In this document: positions 1 through 8,777 of the stretch, piece by piece
How the letters are laid out: each line of letters begins with the position of its first letter
How positions within the stretch are numbered: the first letter of the stretch is position 1
Assembly (NCBI GenBank): GCA_019918135.1
Contig: WBZZ01005569.1
Location: 110,168 to 174,167, forward strand
DNA length: 64,000 nt
Source: Paulinella micropora
Taxonomy: Eukaryota > Cercozoa > Imbricatea > Euglyphida > Paulinellidae
Direction: 5' to 3'
Translations under genes and position numbers: made by a program
The notes under the pieces: generated by a model
Databases searched by the model: none
Told to the model about the DNA's origin: nothing
Seen by the model: the letters and a program-made list of their open reading frames with translations, nothing else

Positions 1-2
1 TC

Positions 3-410
3 CCCAGGGGGGGGGGTGGGGGCAAGCGGAAGAGCAACACACTGCTAAGTGAGTTGGTGAAAAAGGGTACTCCGTTTGAGTACCTCAACTTAATGAAGCA
101 ACCGCCGTCTGCAAGCTTGACGCAAACGTACGAGCGTATGTCCTTGTTGGGCAGCAGGTTACTGTTGCAGACAGTAATCAGGCTCGTCAATCTAGCTCCG
201 CATGCGCGCAGTTTGGATGAGCTACTGAAAACCCAGCCCGAGGCGGCGGCGCAGCTGTGGGGCAGGGATGAGGCGGCGGCGCAGCTGTGGGGCAGGGATC
301 AGGCGCCAGCCGTCAAACTGCTGGAAGCGCTGGGCTCTGGCTTGCTTCAAAAGCTCTTGGAAAGCTACTTACCCGGCGAGCTAGAACAGTGGGACAAAAT
401 GACTCGTTAA
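3..410 (+). CDS. Unknown protein, 3' end of gene
   Basis: The reading frame is open from the window edge to a TAA stop, so the start lies outside. About 135 codons are visible. The product is helical, leucine-rich and ends in a charged tail; I do not recognise a family. An exact 30-bp in-frame tandem duplication (240-269 and 270-299) repeats ten codons around AAAQLWGRD. The gene converges on the leucine-rich-repeat gene that ends at 499, and an AATAAA signal lies three bases past the stop. Confidence 0.55.
   Translation, partial: PRGGGGGKRKSNTLLSELVKKGTPFEYLNLMKQPPSASLTQTYERMSLLGSRLLLQTVIRLVNLAPHARSLDELLKTQPEAAAQLWGRDEAAAQLWGRDQAPAVKLLEALGSGLLQKLLESYLPGELEQWDKMTR
240..299 (+). repeat. Exact 30-bp tandem duplication inside a gene
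   Basis: Two identical adjacent 30-bp copies (240-269, 270-299) keep the frame and duplicate ten residues. Identity of the copies suggests a recent event. A second exact 30-bp in-frame duplication is at 5151-5210. Confidence 0.9.
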
Positions 411-412
411 AA

Positions 413-418
413 AATAAA
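413..418 (+). promoter_or_regulatory. Polyadenylation signal AATAAA
   Basis: Canonical AATAAA just after the TAA of the first gene, followed by an A-rich stretch. The signal suggests eukaryotic-type mRNA 3' ends. Confidence 0.5.
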
Positions 419-498
419 GAAAAAAAAACTCTTGTGTGTTTCGATAAACGTGTTTAATAACTCAAAAACGGAACGCGAGAAGGAAGATGCTTAGAAGC

Positions 499-2512
499 CT
501 AGCCCGTCGTGGGCGGAGAAGGGTTGCGCGTGTTCTCCCCTACCCCGTGGGGCTGGGGAGCGAAAATGCTGTTAGCAGCGGCGGAGAGAGTCAGTGGGTT
601 TAGAGGCCCCTGCGCGCCCAGGCGCACGTTGAAGGCGCAGGCGGGATGGGTCGCGAGGGCGGAGAGGGCGCGCAGCATCTGGGTGTAGCGTGCAATGTTG
701 GTGACGTCGAACCAGAGGTCACCCAGCTCGATGATCCACTCGATGCTCCTGACGGTGTCGGTGGCGTGGTGAGCGCTGTCGGGCAAAAAGAGTTTGGACA
801 GGCTAGTTGGCAAGCGGCAGTTGGCGTGGTCGAGAAGCGTAGCGGTGGTTTCGTTGGCAAAGAGCGTGTCTGCGCCCATTAGGGCGAGCTTCCAGGCGCC
901 GACCAGGTGCGTAACGCGCAATTTGTGCAGGCCGTGCGGGCCGTCGGCGCTGCCGCAAGCTAAGCGCTCCCTGCACTGCCAGCGGCTGATGTGGTAAAGG
1001 GGTTCCAGTAGGTCGAAGTCGCAGTCCTGTATCTTGACGTCAAGCTGGGTTAGGTCAAACCGGGGCAGCAGCCCCGCCAGCAGTGACTGGAAAGCACAGG
1101 CCGAGGAGCACAAGCCGTTGAGCCTGTGTTTGTACAAGGCCAGGTTGCACAGGCGCAGCTCGCACTGGAGAAGCCCCGGCTGCGCTAGCTGCCAGGTGTC
1201 GACAAAGGAGAGCAGCCGGCGCACCTGCGCGCCCTCCCCGCTGAAAGCCTCCATGTCCAGCGTCAACGTCAGGCGCAGCGGCCTGACCAGGGCTACCTTG
1301 GCCAAGAGCCCCTGCGCGAGGTGAGGGGGGCGGGTGGCCTCTTCAAAAGCGGTCAGGGAAATTTCCACCTGCAGGTTTTCCAGTTTGGGGTAGCTGAGGG
1401 CGGGGGTGTGGGCCCAGGGGACAGAGGGGCCGAGGCAGGGGAGAAAGTACGGCGAGAGGCGCCTCTGCACCAAACAGCGCAGGCTAGGGAGTGCAGCGCA
1501 GGTACGCCCGAGCAGGGTTCCTTCGAAGAACGGGCAGTCGTGGATGCGCAGCTCCTCCAGCGCGCCAAAGCCGCCCTTGGCCACGAGGTCATGGACCCGC
1601 GCGTCGGTCCAGAATTGACCGTGAATGTCTAGGCTGTGAACCTCTTTGCAGTTTTTGGCGGTCACGCTGCACAGCGTAGGCAGCGACTCACAAACACGTG
1701 ATAGCTGCTCCAATGCCACCGCCGGGCAATCCGTGAGCACAAGCTCCTGCAGCCCTTGCATCTGCGTCTGCGCCACCAGCTCCACTAGACGCTCGTCCGT
1801 CCAGTACGCTCCCGAGAGGCCCAGCGCGCCCTTCTGCTGCCAGTGCTGCAAGGCTACGTATAGCCTGTCAAGTCCCTCCGTGCCCCCCGCTTCTGAGAGC
1901 TCGAGGTGCAGGGACCAGGGCTGGATGTTTACGTGCCGGGACACGCCGCCCGCCTTATTAAAGGCCACGGCCAGGCAATTGGCCACTGCCAGCACGCTGC
2001 CGCGCAGCCGCAGCTCCGTCACGCTGGGCACCAAAAATAGCACTAGGTCCAGCAACACGGGCACGCTCCCCCCGTCTGTGAAGTCAGCGCGGGGCGTCAG
2101 CTCCAGCATGCCCGCCCCTTTTTCCGCGCGGGAGCATGCCCCAGAGTTGTCTCCGGAGCTTAGGTACGACGCCAGCACTTTGGACACCAACCCCGCAACT
2201 TCCTCTAGACAGCCTCTTCGCTCGGAGAGTGCCTTTAGAAAGACAGTGGCTGATCAGGGAGCCGAAGCTTTGCCAGAGCTTCTCCACCCGCCGAACAAGT
2301 AGAGGGAGGTCCGCGAGCGCTTCGACGCAGTCTGTCACCAGTCTGGAAAGCGAGGGCGACGACGTGCTCTCTGCCGCCGCACCCTGGACATTATTGCCGC
2401 TCATGTCTGTAGGCGACACAGGCTTGCTAGACTCCTCGCCAGATTCGCTCACTGCCACCTGCGTAGGCAGACCAGTACCCGAAGAAGATGATAACCTGCG
2501 CTTGCCTAGCAT
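499..2512 (-). CDS. Leucine-rich-repeat protein, possible F-box/LRR type, frameshifted near its N terminus
   Basis: The main frame (2190-499) shows repeated LRR-like units such as LQELVLTDCP, LEELRIHDCP and LTLTLDMEAF spaced along the protein. The N-terminal part is open in another frame from an ATG at 2512 and contains VEALADLPLLVRRVEKLW, which could be a degenerate F-box start. The two frames must join near 2250, so either one base is missing or the gene is broken. An F-box plus LRR architecture would make it a substrate-binding ubiquitin-ligase subunit, in keeping with the other ubiquitin-related genes here. LRR assignment is fairly good; F-box is weak. Confidence 0.55.
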
Positions 2513-2580
2513 CCGCCAGATCTTCTTTTCTAAGGAGATGTGCTGCACACCCTGGCTGGCCCTGTCAGCCAGGAAAGAAA

Positions 2581-2659
2581 GGGGGGGGGGCGCCCCCCCC
2601 CCCAAAAAAAAACAACACACCCACACCCCCCGAGGGGAGAGGGGGGGGGCGCCCCCCCC
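2581..2659. repeat. Pair of GnCGCn palindromes
   Basis: Two near-identical perfect palindromes made of a G run, a central CG and a C run: 22 bp at 2581-2602 and 18 bp at 2642-2659, centres 59 bp apart. They lie in the divergent intergenic region between the LRR gene (minus) and the gene starting at 2888 (plus). A matching pair lies at 59116-59223. Confidence 0.9.
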
Positions 2660-2699
2660 ACTTGGTGGTGATGGGGGGTGTGTGCTTGTGCTTAATTCT

Positions 2700-2749
2700 T
2701 AGGGGGTGGGGGGGGGAAGAGAAGGAGAAAAGAAGAGGAGGGAGAGAAC

Positions 2750-2782
<33 letters not shown>

Positions 2783-2835
2783 GCGGGGGGGGGGGGGGGA
2801 GGCGCAGGAAGGAGAGGAGGGAGGGGACTTGTGTA
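2700..2835. repeat. Purine-rich G/GA tract
   Basis: Long run of G homopolymers and (GA)n on the plus strand directly upstream of the plus-strand gene starting at 2888. Part of a window-wide pattern of G/C tracts before gene starts. Confidence 0.8.
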
Positions 2836-2887
2836 AAAAAGGAAATTGATTTCTAAACGTACAAGAAAAAGCAAGAGAAAAGCTGTC

Positions 2888-4396
2888 ATGATAGCGACAG
2901 GCGTGCAAAAGCGCTTGGTGGACCTCACGGACAGGTTTGCTAGATTGTACAGCGTGAAATATGTGGAGGACTCTTTGTGTGGCGAAAACGTCGCGCTGCT
3001 AAGAATTGTGGGACGCCAACTCACTAGGAATCTTTCCGAAAAAGTCGTTTACACGGCGTCGTTGATCTACGATCAGAATCATACCCTACAAGAAATTACC
3101 GGGCATGTGAAAGACGAAGCAGAGGCTCTGCTGAGCTTGGCGTGCAAGTGGGCGACGGAAAGTAATTACGTATTTCCCTCCTGGCTTGCGTCCACCAATA
3201 CACGGTGGATCAAGCCAGGAGGTAATCTGGCTGAGCATAGCAAGGAGTTGTTCGCAGTTCTGGCCAAGGAGGGAGATGAAATTTCAATCATGCTGAAATT
3301 AGAAAAGGACTTTAAAGCGGTCTGCAAAGATTTGGCAGAAGTTAGGGCCGTTTTGGAGCTCGAGTTTATCAACTACAAGATGGGTTTGGTGCCTGAGCAT
3401 TCGCTGTACTTTGCCAGGGCGCAGCAGCTCTTTACAGGGCTGTGCCCCAAGTCGTGGCTTCGTGAAGAGCTCAAAGATGTAGTAGTAGTGCGGCAGATCC
3501 TGACAGATGACCCTTGCCTTGCGCGTCGTCTGACGGACCAAGATCTGTACAATGCGGTGCGTACAGCGGCCGAGGCGTTCCAGACAGGGCGGGCGACCAC
3601 TGCAGACCTAAACGGCTGTTACTTTGTGTGTATAGAGGGCTCTCTGAGGCGGCTGCGTGGTCAAGCCGCGCTGTCGGGCCTGCAAGGTAGGTCCCGGGAG
3701 AGTAAGGTACCTTTCTTAGACGAGTGGATCGAAAAAACGCTGGCGCAAGCCAAGCGGTTCTGCGCACCAACTTTGAGAAGCGCGCCGGCATCGGCGGCAG
3801 GCTCTGTGCGCCCTCCGGGGGCAGCCCAAAAGAAACGACGCACGGCCGCCAGCTCGGACAAAGTAGTCCAGGCTCTGGAAAAATTGGTGCAGGATCGAGT
3901 TATATGGGGGGAAGGGGGGTTTCACAGGGTGGCAGGCGTCGCGCAGGGGAAAGCCCGGGTTCAGGACGCTATCTGGAACAAAATAGCACAGGAGTTCAAA
4001 CAAAGCAAAACTTACATAGAGTGGAACAAGAAAAACGGAGGTCCCAAGATCCAAGGCCGCCCTGTCAACCCCCTAAGCAGAGTCTTCAATGACTGGTTTG
4101 GGAAGGCGTATCCGAGTGGGAATGAGGGCCCACAGTACAGCTTAAACGACGAGCAGGTGAAAAAACTTATCAAAGAAACACAGACTGTAAAGCGGTTGCT
4201 AGAGCTCAGCAACCAGACCGCTGGTCTGGTACGACTAAGAAAGTCCGAGTCCAGAAACGATCCCTGTGAATTCGACCTGTTCATAGCCGAGGGCTTCTGT
4301 CTGGCGTGGTATGATACCAAAAGAAAGACCAGCGCTGTGGTGGCGAGCCCCCCGGGGTTCGCCGCCACGGCGGGAAAACTGAAGCTGCGTTTTTAG
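2888..4396 (+). CDS. Unknown 502-residue protein, possibly the N-terminal part of a USP-like protein
   Basis: Open frame from an ATG at 2888 to a TAG at 4394-4396; the frame also runs upstream without ATG. The product is mixed helical with a basic patch (QKKRRTAAS) near residue 320 and no domain I recognise. Only a frame change within the TTTTTAG at its end separates it from the ubiquitin-protease-like frame that starts immediately downstream. If that T-run is miscalled or slippery, both would form one protein of nearly 890 residues. Codon use and GC content resemble the neighbouring virus-like genes. Confidence 0.6.
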   Translation: MIATGVQKRLVDLTDRFARLYSVKYVEDSLCGENVALLRIVGRQLTRNLSEKVVYTASLIYDQNHTLQEITGHVKDEAEALLSLACKWATESNYVFPSWLASTNTRWIKPGGNLAEHSKELFAVLAKEGDEISIMLKLEKDFKAVCKDLAEVRAVLELEFINYKMGLVPEHSLYFARAQQLFTGLCPKSWLREELKDVVVVRQILTDDPCLARRLTDQDLYNAVRTAAEAFQTGRATTADLNGCYFVCIEGSLRRLRGQAALSGLQGRSRESKVPFLDEWIEKTLAQAKRFCAPTLRSAPASAAGSVRPPGAAQKKRRTAASSDKVVQALEKLVQDRVIWGEGGFHRVAGVAQGKARVQDAIWNKIAQEFKQSKTYIEWNKKNGGPKIQGRPVNPLSRVFNDWFGKAYPSGNEGPQYSLNDEQVKKLIKETQTVKRLLELSNQTAGLVRLRKSESRNDPCEFDLFIAEGFCLAWYDTKRKTSAVVASPPGFAATAGKLKLRF

Positions 4397-5385
4397 GTGT
4401 CGCACAGGAGCCTACTCCCAAGCCCCTACATAACGGCGGCGTCCAGTGTTATGTCAACGCGGTGGTTCAGTGCCTTTGCCCGATACTGGCGGGCAGGCTG
4501 GAAGGCGCCGCGGCTAGCTGTGTCGAACACATTGGCTGTCGGCTGAAAGCGTTGTATAGCAGCCTGGTCGCCTACGGAAGCAATTATGAAAATAGCGGGA
4601 AATCTCTGTCCAGCGGACTACAGAGTGTTTTGCAAGAGATACACCGGCGCGATTCTGCTGGCGAGCAGGGCACGGGGGACAGGATGGGCGACGTAACCGA
4701 GGCGCTTGCTAAGATTAATGATGCGATCTATGCGAAACCGAGTGTCGAAGGAGCACATTGTGACAGACTTATAGCAAGGTGGGAGAAGCTGGAATATAAA
4801 ATAGCCGAAGCAAAAAAATGCAACAAAAATCCAAATCACGTCGACTTTTATTTTTATGATAGATGGCCCACAGGCAAATCCCTTGTGCTTGAATTGCCCA
4901 TAATAGGCAGCGACAAGAAAGTAAAACACGATGGGAATGCGTCAGGCACCCACAAGCCATCGATCCCGACTCTGCAGGATATCATATATACCTACCTCGG
5001 CAGAGGAAACGCTGACAGTGACTATAAATGCAAATCGTGCCAACATAAGGGCTGCACCTATACGACTGCACTGGCAACAAGAACGAATTCGGGAGCCCCG
5101 CCGTGGCTAGTATTGGCTATACACCGCACGGGCTATTCAGCGGGCTGTATCAAAGCAGAAAAGCTGACGACTCCATTAGTCAAAGCAGAAAAGCTGACGA
5201 CTCCATTAGTCCTTACACCTACCATTATTGTCGGCTGCGTCGTCGCCGTCGGGAGCGGAGCCCACAGCCCCGGAGGAGGGTCCAAGAAGAAAAAAGCGAC
5301 GGAGAGAACTTGCCAAGTGCGTCCGGGAACAAAAGGAGCGTCTATCTCACATGGCAGAGTCCATCCAACAATTGGTAAGGCTTGA
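4397..5385 (+). CDS. Ubiquitin-specific-protease-like (C19) domain, His box not found
   Basis: The frame opens with a good USP cysteine box, LHNGGVQCYVNAVVQCL (4426-4475), where the family has N-x-G-x-x-C-Y-x-N-x-x-x-Q-x-L. Further on it has a Cys pair (YKCKSCQHKGC) and a PPWLVLAIHR segment typical of the mid-domain strand. I cannot find the catalytic His box in any frame before the end; an exact 30-bp tandem duplication (5151-5210) sits where the domain breaks down. There is no ATG near the start, so it probably continues the protein ending at 4396. The ancestral role would be deubiquitination; the present product may be inactive. Confidence 0.6.
5151..5210 (+). repeat. Exact 30-bp tandem duplication inside USP-like gene
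   Basis: Two identical 30-bp copies (5151-5180, 5181-5210) keep the frame and duplicate KAEKLTTPLV. It lies just before the coding frame changes and the USP domain is lost. Confidence 0.95.
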
Positions 5386-5518
5386 GAAACAACTAGACAT
5401 CGCGCTGGAAACTTTGCGCTCGTTTAGTCCCACCTCTCAGTTCCGCGCCGAGGCAGTGCGACTATTGCTAGACAAGATCTCTCTGGAGTTGGGGGAAGAG
5501 ACTCTGGGGCTGGCCTGA
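5213..5518 (+). CDS. Basic coiled-coil segment, probable C terminus of the USP-like gene
   Basis: In a different frame from the USP domain, about 100 codons end at TGA 5516-5518. The segment has a strongly basic cluster (PRRKKRRRE) that could be a nuclear localisation signal, then a leucine-rich helix (LVRLEKQLDIALETLRS) likely to form a coiled coil. It has no ATG before its basic region, which favours a continuation of the upstream gene after a frame change around 5210-5330 over a separate small gene. Confidence 0.45.
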   Translation, partial: LHLPLLSAASSPSGAEPTAPEEGPRRKKRRRELAKCVREQKERLSHMAESIQQLVRLEKQLDIALETLRSFSPTSQFRAEAVRLLLDKISLELGEETLGLA

Positions 5519-5623
5519 GAGTGTCAACAAACTCCGGAGAGCGTGAATTTTTGTTTTATTAAAAAAGAGGAAACTTTAATGATTATTTTTTCTTTGGAGT
5601 TTGACAGAGATCTGGGCGGAATT

Positions 5624-6944
5624 TCAAGCAGGTTGAAAGTCAATGACGTAGCAATAAGCTAACAGGTTGCAGACCTGGCGCCTGTGCGCGTCGTCCCACC
5701 CGAAGCTGGCGAGGAGTCCGGCACTATTATCAAAAGTGTTCTGGCTCTTTAGCGCCTGGACGGAGGGCAGTTGGCTGATGTGCAGCTGGAAGAAAAGCCA
5801 GAGATCTGCCTCTGTTGGCTCGGCAAGGGCAGTGCCGCCGGCCCTTGCCGAGAGCGGCCGGCGGTGTACGAGCTCGTAGGAAGCCGCCCAGGTGCCGAGA
5901 GGCTGCCCAGGGACCAGCAGCCGCCGGAGTTCGGTAGAGGCCAGGCAAGCTTCGTATAACTTGGCAGCGAGCTCCGTGTCCTTGCGCCCCCGCGAACGCG
6001 CATGGCTCCGATGGTAGGCAGCCAGGTTAGCAGCAGCCTCCAGGGGCAAGGTCCCTGCCGAGCCACCGCCTAGCCAGAAGAATATGCCGGAGCTTGAAGG
6101 GAGGTGCCAGCGCGCCCCCTTGTGCACACTCGCCGGACACGACCTCCAAGGCACGGCGCAGTATCGGGCCCACGGCGAGGCCTTGCGGCCTGTCCGAGGC
6201 GCACCGTCGCCCACACTCGTCCAGCGAATCGCCACCCATGTTTAGCGTCAAGACCTCCGGAACGGGGATGTACGCACGAAGCACGGACCGCAGCGCCTGG
6301 CGCGCGTCTCGGCTACTAGCCTCCTCCTTGTAGTTGCCCCCAAAACCGTCCGTGATGCTCCACACGATGAGCTCCAGCGTTAGCTCTTGCCCCGTGCACT
6401 GCGCCCTAGCCAGGGAGAGGGCCTCGGATTCGGCGAGCAGTGTGCGCTGCTTGAACTGGTAGCTCTGGAGCGCCTCTTCTGCCAGTTGCTCCGGAGGAAG
6501 CAAGTCTGCAAAGTCCCCGCTTAACGCAGCCAGCAGCTCCGAGCGGTCATGGGCACGCACGCGAAGAAGCCCGGGAGCGACGACTTCTTCTAGCATGAAG
6601 CCCAGGTACTGCTCGATTAGCGCCCCGTCGCGCAGCCCCCGTCTTACACATACGCCTTCTTGCACACAATCCTGCCCTAGCGCGGCTTTGTAGTCCCAGA
6701 GCGTGTAGCCCGGCTGCAGGATCAGCCAGCGATAGCTCCCCTGCGCGGAGAAGGATCGCGCGCGGGCCAGGGCAAACGCAATGTTCGCGCCTGCATTCTC
6801 GCCAGCAGTGTCTAGTCCGTTCAGATTTACCACTACGCGTGTCTCCGCGACTTTGCCGACTTCAACTCCTGACACGTCTCTGGGAAAGTCACTGAGACGT
6901 CCTCCACCAACCTCGCTTTTCTTGCGCGAAGGGGTTCCGCCCAT
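5624..6944 (-). CDS. Unknown protein in two frames
   Basis: Starts at ATG 6944 and reads open to about 6080, then coding character continues in another frame (SSGIFFWLGGGSAG onward) to a TGA at 5624, giving about 435 residues in all. A segment LELIVWSITDGFGGNY recalls the strand-TDG motif of von Willebrand A domains, but I cannot find a convincing MIDAS DxSxS, so this is only a hint. It is divergently paired with the gene at 7177 across a G/C homopolymer tract. Confidence 0.5.
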
Positions 6945-6949
6945 CCTTG

Positions 6950-7112
6950 TTTTTTCTTTTTTTTCTTTTTTTTTTTTGCTCTAGCATAAGTACTCCCTCC
7001 TCCCCCCTCTCTTCTCTCTTCCCCCCCCCCCCCCGCTCTTCTTCATCCTCTCCCCCCCCCCCCTCCCCCCGGGGCGCGTAGGCCCCCCCCCCCCCCGGGG
7101 GGAGAGCTATAC
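6950..7112. repeat. T-rich then C/G homopolymer intergenic tract
   Basis: Between divergent genes starting at 6944 (minus) and 7177 (plus): a T-rich stretch followed by several runs of C and G, one forming CCCCGGGG. No coding sense. Probably the shared promoter region. Confidence 0.75.
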
Positions 7113-7176
7113 ATGCTTAAGGAGAGGAGCAAGGAGGGGGGGGGGTGGAAGGAGGGAAAGAAAGACCACAAAGTGC

Positions 7177-8085
7177 ATGTTGTGGGTGTGGAGAGTGTGT
7201 ATGGGCAAGCCCCCCCGTTCTTGTCCAGAACGCGCCAGCGGCCTGGACGGGGGCGTGCCGTGCGCAAGCACGCCAGAGGCAAGCAATGGCGGATCCGCGG
7301 CGTTACCGCTTATCACGTTACTGAGCATTCTCAGCAGGCTGTTGTGGGGTTTGCCCCGAAAGGGCCTGGCGCCCAGCGATAAGCAGTTGCAGAACCCCAC
7401 CCCCGAGCTACAGGAAGAACTCGCGGGTAGTCAAGCCCCTTGCCTGCGCAAGGGAGATGTGTGTCGTATGTACGTGGCACGAAAGGTGTTGTTCTCTGTC
7501 AATCACACCTTGTGCAAGGAACTGGTGCAAGCCCTGAGTGCGGAGCTCATGGCGCTGCAAACAAAGGACACGCAACAGCTCTGCCTGTTGCATGAGTTTT
7601 GCGCGAGCGACAGCGCGGAAAGAAAGCGCAGTTTCTATCGCAACCAGCAGAGGCAAAGTGCCTGCGAACAACGGTTTGCGCAACGAGAATGGCAAGCGGC
7701 AGAGCGCAGGTGGTTACACGAGGTTGCGCCTTGTACTTGGGCTTGCCTGAATGCAGGGGAACGCGAGCGCGCTTTCTGGTTAGATTTTTTGAGCAGGCGA
7801 GTGCACTCTTTGCCCCCGGCGGTGGCGTTGCAGCACGTCTACCCGCTAATCCCGTCTCTGGCCCAGCTGCAGGTTTTGGCGAACGTGCGTTCTGCTCTGC
7901 CTTATCTGCTGGGTCCCTACGTAGCTGTGTACCAGCTCGCTGAGGAAAGGGAATGGTTGTTACTCAAGGAAGCGCTAGAGGCGCAAGGGTGCTGTGATCT
8001 CGGCGGCTGGCGCCCCGGGGTTTTGTCCCTTTTGGAGGAGTTTCTGCCGGTTTCGCTGGTGCGCCAGTGCATTGCGCAGTACTAG
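7177..8085 (+). CDS. Unknown 302-residue protein
   Basis: Open from ATG 7177 to TAG 8085 without frame breaks. Helical, rich in Leu, Arg and Trp, with an ERAFWLDFLSRRVHSLPP segment; no domain recognised. The start could be later (ATG 7201 or 7468) because the first 60 residues are low in coding character. The 3' end overlaps by 4 bp the stop of the convergent F-box-like gene. Confidence 0.55.
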   Translation: MLWVWRVCMGKPPRSCPERASGLDGGVPCASTPEASNGGSAALPLITLLSILSRLLWGLPRKGLAPSDKQLQNPTPELQEELAGSQAPCLRKGDVCRMYVARKVLFSVNHTLCKELVQALSAELMALQTKDTQQLCLLHEFCASDSAERKRSFYRNQQRQSACEQRFAQREWQAAERRWLHEVAPCTWACLNAGERERAFWLDFLSRRVHSLPPAVALQHVYPLIPSLAQLQVLANVRSALPYLLGPYVAVYQLAEEREWLLLKEALEAQGCCDLGGWRPGVLSLLEEFLPVSLVRQCIAQY

Positions 8086-8609
8086 CTGGCGTCTCCAGCG
8101 AAACCCGCAAGCGCAAAGACCCTGGTCCTGATCCTGATCCTGTCCTCCACCTCTTGTGAGTCGAATTCGCGGCCCACAAATTCCAGGAGGCGGCGGGCCC
8201 GGACCTTCAGTTTGCTACTAAGCTTTCCACAGTGGCCGCAGCGCCGCCTTCTGAGCTTGACTTCAAAGTACGCTTGCAAATCTTGTTCCCTTTGATTATA
8301 TTCTTCCCTTGCATGTAAGTCCCGGTTTGGGATTTGAATGACCATGGAAATTACATGGCGCTTAGCCTTGTCCCAGCTAACCTCTTGCTGGCCCTGCAAC
8401 AGGCCGTAAAAGATACGCGTCCGCACCCGATCCAAGGCCGTTGCGGGGGCTAGGCACGAAGCTACCGCTGCGTGAAAGGCACGGCACACACAAGACAAGC
8501 GGGCCGCGGCCGCGTAATATGCAACAACATCCTCCACGGCTTGGGGTTTGTGTTGGCCTAAAACCCACAATATCAACAGGCGCCGCAGAACTTGGGGGAG
8601 GGTCTGCAT
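8082..8609 (-). CDS. Small F-box-like protein with a CxxC knuckle
   Basis: About 175 residues from ATG 8609. The N terminus LPQVLRRLLILWVLG followed by ARLSCVCRAFHAAVAS has the hydrophobic and L-x-x-V-C-R-x-F pattern of F-boxes. A CGHCGKLSS knuckle lies in the C-terminal half and may be half of a zinc site. F-box proteins bind Skp1 in SCF ubiquitin ligases; viruses use them to redirect host degradation. The match is by eye and the domain is divergent. Confidence 0.45.
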   Translation of the reverse strand: MQTLPQVLRRLLILWVLGQHKPQAVEDVVAYYAAAARLSCVCRAFHAAVASCLAPATALDRVRTRIFYGLLQGQQEVSWDKAKRHVISMVIQIPNRDLHAREEYNQREQDLQAYFEVKLRRRRCGHCGKLSSKLKVRARRLLEFVGREFDSQEVEDRIRIRTRVFALAGFAGDAS

Positions 8610-8639
8610 TATCGCGTGTGTTTAGAAATATCACTCCGC

Positions 8640-8716
8640 AGAAGCGAAAGGGAGCACGGGAGGAGAGAGGAGGGGAGGGGGGGGGAGAGGTCGGGGGGGG
8701 GGGGGGGAGAAAAAGT
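8640..8716. repeat. G-rich tract between divergent genes
   Basis: Runs of G interrupted by A directly upstream of the macro-domain gene and downstream of the F-box-like start. Same class as the other promoter-proximal G/C tracts. Confidence 0.8.
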
Positions 8717-8777
8717 TAAAGGACGGCCTTCCTCGTATAATGTAAGAAAAGGCGTACAAGAGGAGAACCTACACGTC

